Of a stretch of 64,000 nt of DNA, positions 53,501-59,450 are shown piece after piece. Position 1 is the stretch's first letter. Every line of letters begins with the position of its first letter. Made by a program: the position numbers and the translations under genes. The stretch is from Mycteria americana (lineage: Eukaryota > Chordata > Aves > Ciconiiformes > Ciconiidae): positions 11,438,161 through 11,502,160 of the forward strand of contig NC_134366.1 in assembly GCF_035582795.1 (NCBI RefSeq), written 5' to 3'. Below the pieces are notes generated by a model. That model ran no database searches. It saw only the letters and a list, made by a program, of their open reading frames with translations, and had not been told where the DNA came from.

Positions 53501-56500
53501 CCGGGAGATGATGTTTGGAACTGACCTTGTTTGATAACCCTTGCATGTTTTCAGATGCTATGAAAATATTTCATTTTATTTCTCAGAAAATATGAAATAA
53601 ACATATTTTTATTTTACAAGGTTTTTACCATTTCTGGAACTCTCTCAACTTCCATGCCATCATTACTTTCATCATCTTCAATCCCCTGCCATGTTTCCAC
53701 AGGGTTCTCCATCAAAGTCTCTGTCAATAGCTGTGTCAGTCTCTCCCATAGTACTTCTTTTTGCTTTCTTGGCAATTCTTGAAGTAGTTCATTCAAGTCG
53801 AAAGGATCAAATGTATTTTTCTGTGAATAGTCAGAAGATATCACACCATTCCACATCAGTGGTTTATATTTCATCATCATATTTCCCAAAAGTAATGCTT
53901 TTTTTACATTAAGGATTAATTTCCATTCCTCCACAGTTATAGAACCTTCTAGAAGTTGTATTTCTTAAAAAAATAGCACAAGAAATTCCTGTTGCTTAAC
54001 TATTTATTGTGAAACAAGAGTGCTTCTTTTAAGACTAAAGTCTTTAGCCCTTGATAGCAACAGTACTGAACATAGATGATGTCCCCATAACATCAACTTC
54101 TCTCTCTCACATGTTCCAAATACTTCGTTCTCAAAGGGGACAATTCCATACCCTTAGTCAAGAAGCTCACAACTGCACAGAATTAAAGTCCCTGACCTTA
54201 TATTTGCTATCTTAAATATAGATTGATGATGGCTGTTGAAAAAAAATCCTTACACAAGGACTAGAAATGTAACAGTCAGTACAGCTGTAGGGAAAGCACC
54301 ACAGGTTTTGGAGTACAATCTGCATAGAACAGTGCTCAGTATACTGCACTATTTTAAAGTCCCCCCATCAAACATTAACCCTACACTTCCCTCTTAAGCT
54401 CTGCTGAATGGGAAGCCACTATTAGTCTCTATAAAAGGTTTCACTAAGAGACTGATCTGAACTATTTCCTCAGAAGAACCTTGCTAAAAGAATTTACCTC
54501 AGAGATGCAAAGAGCCTCTTAGCATCAAAGAAGGGTAGGCAACCTGCTAGGAAAGGCAATATGCAGAGAAAAGATGACAAGCAAAATCAGACACAGCCAA
54601 GAGGAAGTACAGATAATTTTTGAGATGTAATTTGCAATACTGAAGTGAAGGTCTACTGGATTAAAAACACTTCAGAGGAAAGAGGGAGAATGTCCATGAT
54701 CTTGAAATAAAAATATTTTTAGTTTGCAGATACACTAAAAAACAGGAATCAAAAAGAAAACAAAAGTTGAAGGGAAAAAGAAAAACAGAAAATAATGAAA
54801 GCAGCAGCAGTAAGTATTAGAAGGTTCCCAGAAGGGTATGAGAAGAAAGATCCTGTTACATATTTATAGCAGAATTTCTACCCTATTCTACAGCTGGAAA
54901 CAAATACAATAAACCAAAGGCCACATAGGGAGTTCTGCAGCCCTCTACTTCAAACAAACCCAAAAGACAGGATATTAGATCGTACTGTTTTGAACAAAAA
55001 GAATGAATTCATAATAAGACCAGAGCTTTCTGATCTTTCTTTGGGATGAGATGAGATAGAATTATTCCACAACCTATGAGGGAAAAAGGATGTCATTGAA
55101 TGATAGTCATATCCTTGATTCCTATTTTCCTGTCTAAGAAACAGTATGTTTTCTTGAAATGGAACAGGATTTAGTGGAAAAACTTAACAGCACCTGATAA
55201 AGACTTCAATGAACAGCACCACAATACAGTAATATTTTAAAAAAAGATTACAAAGAAGGAAAAGTGAAAAGCCCAAGGCAAACCTTGAAGGAAAATTAGC
55301 AAACCCCTGGAATTTTGGAAGATGTGAATGAAACAAAACATTGAGAGGAGGGAAAATGAAAATGAAAAGGGAGCAGGGGGGTATAGAAATGAGAGACAGT
55401 GAAAGAAGTAGTGATGCTAAGAACAGAATTTTTAAAAAAGTTAAAAAGGCAAATTCTGAGGCTAGAGCACAAAATAGGTAGAAAAAGCAGGGCATAAATA
55501 TAATATGAAAACTAAGGAAAGCAGCAAGGCTCTAACCATGCTTTCCTCTTCTTTCTACATTTATACATCCACTTCTAAAGGACAGAATACATTACCACAG
55601 CCTCCTCCAGAAAAACAGTCAAGAATTATTCAAGGGAGATCCTAAAATGAGAATCATCATCCTAAGATAAGATATGGTCAAACACCCTTCATCACTGAAG
55701 GTTTCAAAAGGAAATTCATAAAATAACTCAGGTTTCTTAGACAAGCAAAAAGTAATCTGAATATTCATGTTCCCTTATCCTATGAAGGCATGAAGACAGT
55801 TTTAATCAATATACTCATTATAGCTGGTGATACAGTGTCCAGAGATATTGGCAACACCTGAAAACTGTTGCAAGACAACTCTTGTGAATTGCTGATGAAA
55901 AATAAAAGGATGAAAAAACAATTTTTAATCCAAACAGACCAAGATATGTTAAGACAGATTACTGGATGAAGATGGCAGAAACAACACAATCAAATTAATT
56001 GAAAAGGAAACACTGCAAGTACCATACGTTATCCTAAACAGAATAGTTTCGTAAAGTGGTTAGATTTGGGGAAAAATGGGAAGGAGACTTAAAGCAAAGG
56101 CAATCTGTTAATAAAGTTGTCACCTATAATTACATACAGGAGTGCAAATGAAAAAACTAGCAAATTTCTTGGAAAGAGAGATTCAATGACGTTTGGGAGA
56201 CAAACATTCCTAAGCTTATTACATAGAACATGATCCCTATCATAGAAATCATAGGTTTAATAAATCTGCTACATTAGTAAATTAGTTTGTGTCTCTGTGG
56301 ACATAGAGGTCAACTGACCCACTTACTTTAACCTGATACAGGTAATATCAGGAAAATACTGATTAGAAAGCTTAAGAAACTAACCTGACAATACCGTTTA
56401 TTAAGGCTAGCAAAAGATGTTTTAGAGAAATTGTGTATATCTTAATACCAGACAGATTGAAGCTTAGTGCAAAACACCGTAATGCAAATTATTATTTCTG

Positions 56501-57202
56501 ATTACTATGCAATATCATATACATATTAGAATGAACTTTTAATTAGTAGATTTCAGTGGATTTGTTTTGTTGTTCCTTCCACTTCTCTAGGCACGGCATT
56601 TAGAGACAGCAATCTATCACATCTCTAAAACATTCAGTGATAAAGAGAGCTATGAAGTACAATTACACACGGACTAAAAAATAAGTGGACAGCCTAAACT
56701 ATCAAACGAATGAACAAATACTACTGAAACATGCCTCTGCTGTGTTTGTATATTAGCTCATATTCATTACACAGCAATAACCTTTCATAGGTTGAAATTC
56801 AAAAAACCAATACTTCATCAACATCAAAGGAGTACCTTTTTTAGTATTACCACAGTACTAATCATTTTTTTTAAATAAAAATGTAACCTGTATGGTACAA
56901 CAACCAAATGTTAAAAAATCAGTTAGTTTATAAATAGCAAAATTTCAGGTTCTACAGCTTTTTCAGGTATGTTCCATTAAGTGCCATTTGAACTTATTTT
57001 CTACAGCAATTACTGTAGCATATCTGCAGATACCAGACAAATCATTTCTGTCCCTATGTCACAAAATTTCTGCACAAATAACAGACAAGGTTTTAGTAGT
57101 AATGCACACGTATCATGGCTTACTTACGGGATTCTGAGTATAACGCAAGAAGTCTTCAATTGACTCTTTAGACACAACTTGTAAAAACGCTTCGCGTTTC
57201 AT
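5481..57202 (-). CDS. NCAPG2: Condensin-2 complex subunit G2, joined CDS of 27 exons
   Basis: This is the HEAT-repeat (kleisin-associated) subunit of condensin II, which works with SMC2, SMC4, NCAPH2 and NCAPD3 in the nucleus to compact and resolve mitotic chromosomes. Twenty-seven coding exons, all bounded by AG/GT, join with consistent phases into about 1153 residues. The human protein has about 1143 and the whole length aligns from memory. Recognisable blocks in order include the N-terminus [14 protein letters not shown], then [124 protein letters not shown] and [10 protein letters not shown]. There is no signal peptide or membrane segment. Exon 5 to exon 6 is the largest intron (9.8 kb) and is full of transposons. 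The product and exon structure are seen in the sequence; the condensin II role is family knowledge. The exact 3' end is the least certain part. Confidence 0.95.
6425..6450. repeat. 26-bp perfect palindrome
   Basis: Two 13-base arms (ATGGTGGCCTGAA and its exact complement) meet at a central GAATTC with no spacer. The bases next to it do not extend the symmetry. It is far longer than expected by chance in a 64-kb window. Confidence 0.95.
8427..8448. repeat. Short ATT microsatellite
   Basis: About six tandem ATT units pass into a T/A-rich run in intron 26. Confidence 0.7.
10435..10537 (-). CDS. NCAPG2: NCAPG2 coding exon 26
   Basis: Residues 1098-1131 plus two bases (AG) of residue 1132 ([20 protein letters not shown] to EESSSTE). 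The exon is 103 nt. It is the last exon with clear similarity to mammals (GKHKSS...HRKLKTF). It ends in phase 2 and can join to exon 27 (5547) or to the exon-like block at 2105. Confidence 0.93.
10946..11043 (-). CDS. NCAPG2: NCAPG2 coding exon 25
   Basis: Residues 1065-1097 plus one base of Gly1098 ([20 protein letters not shown] to CIVIIIK). The exon is 98 nt. [16 protein letters not shown] parallels the human NDIEGIVCLTAAVHII. Confidence 0.94.
11044..14140 (-). other. NCAPG2 intron 24, nothing recognised
   Basis: This 3.1-kb AT-rich intron contains no repeat family or exon that I could support. Confidence 0.6.
14141..14244 (-). CDS. NCAPG2: NCAPG2 coding exon 24
   Basis: Residues 1031-1064 plus two bases of Arg1065 ([20 protein letters not shown] to IVKSVNVV). 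The exon is 104 nt. The motif ISDLPPLS aligns with human LSDLPPFS. Donor CAG followed by GTAAGT. Confidence 0.94.
15495..15770 (-). mobile_element. Fragment of LTR family 1, copy C
   Basis: This part of the family 1 LTR is on the minus strand. It has the family landmarks in reverse complement, including GCTGAGCGCAGCATCGTATG and CTCAACACTGTTTTAGCCAC. Both ends of the LTR are missing or unalignable, and the copy is more diverged than A, B and D. It lies in intron 23, so it is in the same orientation as the host gene. Confidence 0.7.
16106..16249 (-). CDS. NCAPG2: NCAPG2 coding exon 23, PLK1-docking segment
   Basis: Residues 983-1030 ([17 protein letters not shown] to INYVLQKV). The exon is 144 nt in phase 0. 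VLSTL at 1012-1016 corresponds to the human VLS-Thr1010-L peptide reported to bind the PLK1 polo-box domain when phosphorylated. The S-T pair is kept (Ser1014, Thr1015). Confidence 0.95.
17009..17193 (-). CDS. NCAPG2: NCAPG2 coding exon 22
   Basis: Residues 921-982 ([20 protein letters not shown] to KKREEEGIQ). The exon is 185 nt and ends in phase 0 at CAG followed by [24 protein letters not shown] is the conserved block. Confidence 0.95.
17706..17743. repeat. 19-bp tandem duplication
   Basis: The unit TACTAGCTAGCATAAGGAG occurs twice, head to tail and without mismatch, in intron 21. It looks like a recent replication-slippage event. Confidence 0.95.
17858..17957 (-). CDS. NCAPG2: NCAPG2 coding exon 21
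   Basis: Residues 888-920 plus one base of Glu921 ([17 protein letters not shown] to LSVIQT). The exon is 100 nt. [14 protein letters not shown] is nearly identical to human. Confidence 0.95.
17958..20579 (-). other. NCAPG2 intron 20, nothing recognised except simple repeats
   Basis: This 2.6-kb intron has a short GAAA/GGAA-rich tract near 19724-19760. An AT-rich TATTTTTATATTT tract lies at about 20310-20345. No transposon or exon was recognised. Confidence 0.6.
20580..20723 (-). CDS. NCAPG2: NCAPG2 coding exon 20
   Basis: Residues 840-887 ([20 protein letters not shown] to VSELIIQ). The exon is 144 nt in phase 0. Donor CAG followed by GTTAGA. It contains [19 protein letters not shown], parallel to human SEGKVYLSMLEDTGFWLES. 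Confidence 0.94.
20833..20949 (-). CDS. NCAPG2: NCAPG2 coding exon 19
   Basis: Residues 801-839 ([20 protein letters not shown] to LSIHLQNK). The exon is 117 nt in phase 0. A Gly/Ser-rich loop precedes the conserved RLSIHLQ helix. Confidence 0.93.
21430..21603 (-). CDS. NCAPG2: NCAPG2 coding exon 18
   Basis: Residues 743-800 ([20 protein letters not shown] to LKILSAAK). The exon is 174 nt in phase 0. [20 protein letters not shown] is the diagnostic block, and a Lys-rich helix [11 protein letters not shown] follows. Confidence 0.95.
21779..21932 (-). CDS. NCAPG2: NCAPG2 coding exon 17
   Basis: Residues 691-742 ([17 protein letters not shown] to LSDALTPRK). The exon is 154 nt and ends in phase 0 at a weak donor, AAAG followed by GTGTGC. 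This donor was chosen because the resulting linker length to the next exon matches mammals. A stronger in-frame donor lies 45 nt downstream, at 21734/21733. Confidence 0.88.
22204..22274 (-). CDS. NCAPG2: NCAPG2 coding exon 16
   Basis: Residues 668-690 plus two bases of Ser691 ([20 protein letters not shown] to PTF). The exon is 71 nt. The acceptor is TTTATCCTAG and the donor GTACTA. Confidence 0.94.
22275..24064 (-). other. NCAPG2 intron 15, nothing recognised
   Basis: This 1.8-kb AT-rich intron holds no repeat family, exon or structured RNA that I could support. Confidence 0.55.
24065..24238 (-). CDS. NCAPG2: NCAPG2 coding exon 15
   Basis: Residues 610-667 ([19 protein letters not shown] to LPEYFKVFK). 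The exon is 174 nt in phase 0. [16 protein letters not shown] matches the human [16 protein letters not shown] block. Confidence 0.95.
24722..24843 (-). CDS. NCAPG2: NCAPG2 coding exon 14, with Asp run
   Basis: Residues 569-609 ([18 protein letters not shown] to EKENTS). The exon is 122 nt and restores phase 0. A GAT microsatellite encodes five consecutive Asp (596-600) in the acidic linker, where human has a Glu/Asp run. This low-complexity linker separates the N- and C-terminal HEAT halves. Confidence 0.93.
26075..26297 (-). CDS. NCAPG2: NCAPG2 coding exon 13
   Basis: Residues 495-568 plus one base of Ala569 ([20 protein letters not shown] to YTAPTNI). The exon is 223 nt. It is one of the best-conserved blocks and includes [20 protein letters not shown]. 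Confidence 0.95.
26932..26997. repeat. A-rich, CA and C-run low-complexity tract
   Basis: An A/AAC-rich run passes into CACACA, then a long C homopolymer, then GGGG and a T run. The C-run junction is likely to be length-variable and error-prone in assembly. Confidence 0.85.
28324..28476 (-). CDS. NCAPG2: NCAPG2 coding exon 12
   Basis: Residues 444-494 ([17 protein letters not shown] to [11 protein letters not shown]). The exon is 153 nt in phase 0. It contains the HEAT motif [18 protein letters not shown]. The acceptor follows a T-rich tract. Confidence 0.95.
29521..29700 (-). CDS. NCAPG2: NCAPG2 coding exon 11
   Basis: Residues 384-443 ([18 protein letters not shown] to ADVRCSVFK). The exon is 180 nt in phase 0. 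[13 protein letters not shown] and [10 protein letters not shown] are HEAT-repeat signatures shared with human. Confidence 0.95.
30601..30726 (-). CDS. NCAPG2: NCAPG2 coding exon 10
   Basis: Residues 342-383 ([20 protein letters not shown] to KQFEELF). The exon is 126 nt in phase 0. [17 protein letters not shown] reads as a typical HEAT-repeat B helix. Confidence 0.95.
30727..35163 (-). other. NCAPG2 intron 9, nothing recognised except simple repeats
   Basis: This 4.4-kb AT-rich intron has A-rich tracts with interspersed C at about 32790-32825 and 33945-34016. No transposon or exon was recognised. Confidence 0.55.
35164..35259 (-). CDS. NCAPG2: NCAPG2 coding exon 9
   Basis: Residues 310-341 ([14 protein letters not shown] to [11 protein letters not shown]). 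The exon is 96 nt in phase 0. The block [14 protein letters not shown] is very close to mammalian NCAPG2. Confidence 0.95.
37205..37749 (-). mobile_element. Solo LTR, family 1, copy D
   Basis: This 545-bp copy on the minus strand is flanked by a perfect 5-bp target duplication, GTATT at 37200-37204 and 37750-37754. On the plus strand it begins TGTGGTGGCTTGGCCCCAG, the complement of the LTR 3' end. It lies in intron 8, in gene orientation, ending 90 bp from the exon 8 donor. No internal retroviral sequence is present. Confidence 0.88.
37840..37926 (-). CDS. NCAPG2: NCAPG2 coding exon 8
   Basis: Residues 281-309 ([18 protein letters not shown] to VHSKVRE). The exon is 87 nt in phase 0. Its donor (GTAAGT) is only about 90 bp from a solo LTR that ends at 37749. 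Confidence 0.95.
38635..38704 (-). CDS. NCAPG2: NCAPG2 coding exon 7
   Basis: Residues 257-280 (after the split Arg: [19 protein letters not shown] to EFLE). The exon is 70 nt and restores phase 0. Donor GAG followed by GTAATA. Confidence 0.94.
39321..40597 (-). mobile_element. 5'-truncated CR1 LINE in intron 6
   Basis: The 3' end at about 39321 has the CR1 hallmark of repeated ATTCTATG octamers, then TTGGAAGGGACCTT-type sequence in complement. Coding remnants, read on the minus strand, cover the reverse transcriptase ([16 protein letters not shown] and [20 protein letters not shown]) and the C-terminal region ([20 protein letters not shown]). The catalytic FADD box has become FADN (N codon 40201-40199) and the frame is broken between the two parts, so the copy is dead. 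It is in the same orientation as NCAPG2. Confidence 0.92.
39410..40504 (-). pseudogene. CR1 ORF2 reverse-transcriptase remnant
   Basis: Two open stretches (40504-40121 and 39958-39410) are in different frames. Together they cover the palm, the thumb and the conserved CR1 C-terminal region. Normal CR1 ORF2 also has an N-terminal APE endonuclease, which 5' truncation has removed here. The FADD to FADN change removes a metal-binding Asp. Confidence 0.88.
40849..40943 (-). CDS. NCAPG2: NCAPG2 coding exon 6
   Basis: Residues 226-256 plus two bases of Arg257 ([15 protein letters not shown] to NQLQFFP). The exon is 95 nt. The [19 protein letters not shown] stretch is nearly identical to human. The acceptor is CCCAATAG and the donor GTATGC. 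Confidence 0.95.
41030..44293 (-). other. NCAPG2 intron 5, part without recognised repeats
   Basis: About 3.2 kb lies between exon 6 and the LTR at 44294. Composition is slightly less AT-rich than in other introns and a few short open frames occur. None has splice context or a recognisable product. Confidence 0.5.
44713..44905 (+). repeat. 45-50 bp tandem repeats inside LTR family 2
   Basis: About four degenerate units each begin with CCATGCTGGAGCAG-like sequence (starts near 44713, 44759, 44808 and 44853) and include GAAGGACTGC or a variant. They create open frames on both strands that are by-products of the repeat, not genes. Confidence 0.8.
45186..45531 (+). mobile_element. CR1 3' fragment nested in LTR family 2
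   Basis: This plus-strand CR1 fragment of about 346 bp runs from TTAGAGAAGAGAAGGCTGAG to CCCTTCCAACGCAAGATATT. LTR family 2 sequence continues directly on both sides, so the CR1 jumped into an LTR already in place. The fragment corresponds to the end of ORF2 and the short 3' untranslated region. Confidence 0.85.
45876..47425 (-). mobile_element. CR1 LINE, minus strand, split by an LTR-like insert
   Basis: The 3' end is at about 45876 (TTGGAAGGGACCCATAAGG in complement context). Open remnants on the minus strand, 46672-46244, include [18 protein letters not shown] and [11 protein letters not shown], so the FADD box is intact here. The remainder is frameshifted. Positions 46868-47208 are foreign, and CR1 sequence resumes at about 47209 and runs to about 47425, where an opposite-facing CR1 begins. 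Confidence 0.82.
46868..47208 (+). mobile_element. LTR-like insertion in the CR1
   Basis: About 341 bp interrupts the CR1 between ACTTTCCCCT and CCTTGTGAACCTGGG. From 46872 it reads TGTGGGATACTGG and it ends CGCAACA, giving TG...CA termini. An AGTAAA at 47114-47119 precedes a U5-like stretch with a long C run (47154-47174). A possible 4-bp CCCT duplication flanks it. It resembles a short solo LTR of an endogenous retrovirus, but I cannot name the family. Confidence 0.5.
47426..48435 (+). mobile_element. CR1 LINE, plus strand, 5'-truncated
   Basis: The plus-strand CR1 runs from the reverse-transcriptase region (CTGGAGCCAACACTGTTTAA, a degenerate GPTLF motif) to a recognisable 3' end (TGGATGATCTCCAGAGGTCC then CTTCCAACCTC). 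The frame is broken repeatedly. Its truncated 5' end abuts the truncated 5' end of the minus-strand CR1, a head-to-head arrangement. Confidence 0.85.
48436..50767 (-). other. NCAPG2 intron 5, right-hand part
   Basis: This 2.3-kb stretch next to exon 5 contains no recognised repeats, splice-bounded frames or structured RNAs. Confidence 0.5.
50768..50902 (-). CDS. NCAPG2: NCAPG2 coding exon 5
   Basis: Residues 181-225 ([20 protein letters not shown] to VKHIKKEE). The exon is 135 nt, phase 0 at both ends, with donor GAG followed by GTAAGC. It is followed by the 9.8-kb transposon-filled intron. Confidence 0.95.
51466..51570. repeat. GA/G-rich low-complexity tract
   Basis: A roughly 105-bp purine-rich stretch has repeated GAGAGAG, a run of nine or more G, and GGGGGAGAG motifs in intron 4. 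On the transcribed (minus) strand it is a long polypyrimidine tract in the NCAPG2 pre-mRNA. Confidence 0.85.
51837..51994 (-). CDS. NCAPG2: NCAPG2 coding exon 4
   Basis: Residues 128-180 ([14 protein letters not shown] to RKSLNKAAT). The exon is 158 nt and restores phase 0. It contains the block CEMWWEKGL seen in mammalian NCAPG2 as VTWWEKGL. Confidence 0.95.
52510..52624 (-). CDS. NCAPG2: NCAPG2 coding exon 3
   Basis: Residues 90-127 plus the first base of Gly128 ([14 protein letters not shown] to LLECVFILN). The exon is 115 nt. The acceptor follows a T/C-rich tract (TTTCTTTCAG) and the donor is GTACGT. Confidence 0.94.
53629..53820 (-). CDS. NCAPG2: NCAPG2 coding exon 2
   Basis: Residues 26-89, from [16 protein letters not shown] to MEVERVPEM. 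The acceptor is CTATTCACAG and the donor GTAAAAAC. It contains the family block [17 protein letters not shown] and an acidic patch [11 protein letters not shown]. The exon is 192 nt, phase 0 at both ends. Confidence 0.95.
53821..57127 (-). other. NCAPG2 intron 1 of the coding region, nothing recognised
   Basis: This 3.3-kb AT-rich intron lies between coding exons 1 and 2. No transposon, simple repeat of note or further exon was recognised. Confidence 0.55.
57128..57202 (-). CDS. NCAPG2: NCAPG2 coding exon 1
   Basis: Residues 1-25, from MKREAFLQ to FLRYTQNP, with a phase 0 end. The ATG is at 57202-57200 and matches the start of the mammalian protein. The 21 bases 57203-57223 are 5' untranslated. 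The donor is CCC followed by GTAAGTA. Confidence 0.93.
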
Positions 57203-58176
57203 TGTGGTCTTGTTTTTCCTTGCCTTATAAACAAAACAGAAAAAATGTTAGAGAAAGTACTGTATTGCAAAATAAGATCATTTTTGGTCTCAGTGAAGAA
57301 TGTATGAACTCACATTTCTTCACCTATAGCTATAAATAAAAGATGTTTCCCCCTCCAAATTACTTTACAGTTATCTGGATCAGCATTTAGATTCATAACA
57401 GCACTAGGCTGCAGTATTTGCATGCATTCTTTTTAGTCCTTTTTTTTACTAAACAAGTCTCAAAACAGAAGAGCTTTTTAATGGACACTTTCCTTTTTAA
57501 AAAGAACAGTGTATCCAGCACATACCCCCTACTTAGCCAGCCATCACTCCCGACGACAGCATTTACTTGTATAATGGGCAGCAAGATACTCTGCTTTTCT
57601 CTCGTCAAGTGAAGACTATGGGAAACGGGCAAGGCCACTTTTTGACACCAAGAGCTTAATTTACGCACCTCAGCATTCCCTCCATCCTAGGTGATTCCTG
57701 ACGTGCTTTTCCCACCCCTACCAGCTGGGAGACTGCTTACATAGCCTTTAGCGTGTGCGAAGCCATATCACAGAACGGGGCGGGTGCCGATGCAGGGCGC
57801 TGGCCCGGATCAGGCCGGGGCTGGCCGCCCGCCGGGCTACCGCCACGTCCACGGCGCGGCCTCACAGGCCGCCGTACGCCCCCCATAGAAGATAAACGAG
57901 CCGCTTACCGAGCGCTCCACAGAAAGAAATCCTCGTAGATCTACGGGTTGCGTTTCCAATAACGCGGAGCTGCATGCACAGGCGGGAAACAAAAACGGCG
58001 ACCGCCCGGACTACAAGCCTGCGCGTCTCGGTAGCAGTGCCTACGGAAAAACCCGTTCATACGAACGCTCCGCCGCCCTACCGCCGGAGGAGGCACGGAG
58101 CCCGGGTGCCGCTCGGAGCCGGGACAGCACCCCCCTCAGCCCCGCTGCCGGCGCTCCCCCCGCCGCCCGCACTCAC

Positions 58177-58230
58177 ACAGCGCTGAGGCGAGGCCGAGGC
58201 CCGGCCCTGCCGCCACGCGCGCTGCCGGCG
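58177..58230 (-). other. NCAPG2: Predicted non-coding first exon of NCAPG2
   Basis: On the minus strand a consensus donor, CTGT followed by GTGAGT, lies at 58176/58177 inside the CpG island. The exon carrying the ATG has an acceptor just upstream of the ATG (AG at 57225-57224, after a T-rich tract), so an untranslated upstream exon is required. The transcription start (upper limit) is a guess placed just below the CDE/CHR-like motif. Confidence 0.5.
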
Positions 58231-58232
58231 TT

Positions 58233-58247
58233 TTCGAATTCTCCCGC
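58233..58247 (-). promoter_or_regulatory. CDE/CHR-like cell-cycle element
   Basis: On the minus strand the bases read GCGGG, a four-base spacer AGAA, then TTCGAA. This is the arrangement of a CDE followed by a CHR at the usual 4-nt spacing. It lies within about 60 bp upstream of the predicted first splice donor, close to where transcription should start. DREAM/MuvB complexes bind such tandems to repress G2/M genes outside mitosis, which suits a condensin subunit. The motif is seen directly; function is inference. TTCGAA is a variant of the more common TTTGAA. Confidence 0.45.
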
Positions 58248-58300
58248 GGCGGCTGTTGAGCGCGGGCGGGCGCGCGCGCGCGGGCGCGGCGGAGCTGCGG

Positions 58301-58310
58301 TCTCGCGAGA
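58301..58310. promoter_or_regulatory. TCTCGCGAGA promoter element
   Basis: This is a perfect copy of the 10-bp palindrome TCTCGCGAGA, a known CpG-island core-promoter element in vertebrates recognised by BANP and reported for ZBTB33. It sits about 60-70 bp upstream of the CDE/CHR-like motif in the NCAPG2 island. It is symmetric, so it could serve transcription in either direction. Confidence 0.6.
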
Positions 58311-58799
58311 GCTCGGCGCTTGCCCCCTCCCGCCGCGCAGCACCACCGGGGGCGGGGCCCAGCCCTGCGGCTCGCGCCAGCGCCCCGCCCTTCCGCGCGT
58401 GGCGGTAGCCGTTACGCGGCGGGGCCTGGGAGCTCCGGGCGCTGGCTCGGACGAGGCGGGAACCCGGGCCTTAGTACTCCACCCCTGCACGGGACTGCGT
58501 TCAAAATCCACGTTTTTCGCCTTTTTGCGCTTGCCTGGGTGGGGCGTTCGTGTTTGTGCGAAGGGGAGAGTTGTTTTCAGTCAGGTGCCGCCTGTACGCC
58601 TGGGTGACTTTCGGTTCCTCGCTGCTGCCTCCAGCCGAGGCCACCACTGTCCCCATCCCCCAGGCCACCTTTAATAGAGGAGGGGGCTGAAGAACGCGGC
58701 CGGCGGGATGGAGTTGGGGTGGAGGAGAGGCGCTGGGTAGCAAATCTCCCTGGAGAGGACAGGCCTCTAACGGGCACGTCTGGACAGCTGCAGCCCAGG

Positions 58800-59450
58800 G
58801 AGTAGTAAGGAGTTCAGTGCAGGCTATGCTGCTCGGTTTAAAATTTGGCTACACTGAAATGCTTCTCTACTGCCTTCACTTTATAATAAAGACTGGCTTG
58901 CTTCCACATCTGTCCCTGGAGGAGCGTCCAATCAATTACCCAGAGGTGGCTGACGGGAAGTCAATCTACGTACCAGCTTACTGTTACCTTCCTGGAGCTA
59001 GCTCTTAAGTCTCCATGCCTTGAAGCAGGGATAAGATGTTTAGTTAAATCCACGAATAGGCTTAAGAAACTGTATGCCTTCTTCCATGGGTCTTGGGTAA
59101 CGTGGACCTACTATTCTTACAAAAACATTTCTGCTAGCTCGCAAAGCCTGCATTATCCATTTGATCAGACTGACTTCTTTCTCCAAGAATGTTTTTGTTG
59201 CTAGTGTTGACAGCTACACATTTAATCTTAGTCATGAACAGTACATGCATTACACACTCTTCATCCAAAGCGATGAAGAGCTAAACAGGCTACTCGCCAG
59301 AATTTATAAGAGACTATGTAGGCCAGATGATATTTACACTTTGATAACGAAGGATTTTTTTAATATATCAGGAAATAGCTGCTTTCTGTTTCTTCTCAAA
59401 CTTATTTTGCAGTGTTCAGAAATAGTTGGACTCAGTTCCTTGAATTAAGC
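58800..59450 (+). other. Coding-like tract upstream of NCAPG2, unknown
   Basis: Three open stretches on the plus strand have unusually protein-like composition. The first reads LKFGYTEMLLYCLHFIIKTG and onward (to about 59008). The second, around 59064-59205 in another frame, contains FFHGSWVTWTYYSYKN. The third (about 59161-59448) contains DEELNRLLARIYKRLCRPDD. The frames do not join without frameshifts. They could be a decayed coding sequence, exons with unseen splice sites, or chance. AATAAA occurs at 58885-58890. I do not recognise a family. Confidence 0.25.

Larger units (their letters stand above)
57740..58490. promoter_or_regulatory. CpG-island promoter of NCAPG2
   Basis: A roughly 750-bp stretch is very rich in G+C and unmethylated-type CpG (for example a CG-dinucleotide run near 58271-58290), in sharp contrast to the AT-rich DNA on both sides. 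It covers the predicted non-coding exon of NCAPG2 and the sequence upstream of it. Sp1-type GGGGCGGGG is visible near 58350. There is no obvious TATA box on the minus strand, as expected for a housekeeping, cell-cycle-regulated gene. The island could also fire divergently toward higher coordinates. Confidence 0.85.

Noticed and set aside
57753..58777. Several open frames of 60-112 codons in the CpG island
   Set aside because: High G+C lowers stop-codon frequency; the frames are Arg/Pro/Ala-rich on both strands and have no sign of coding selection.
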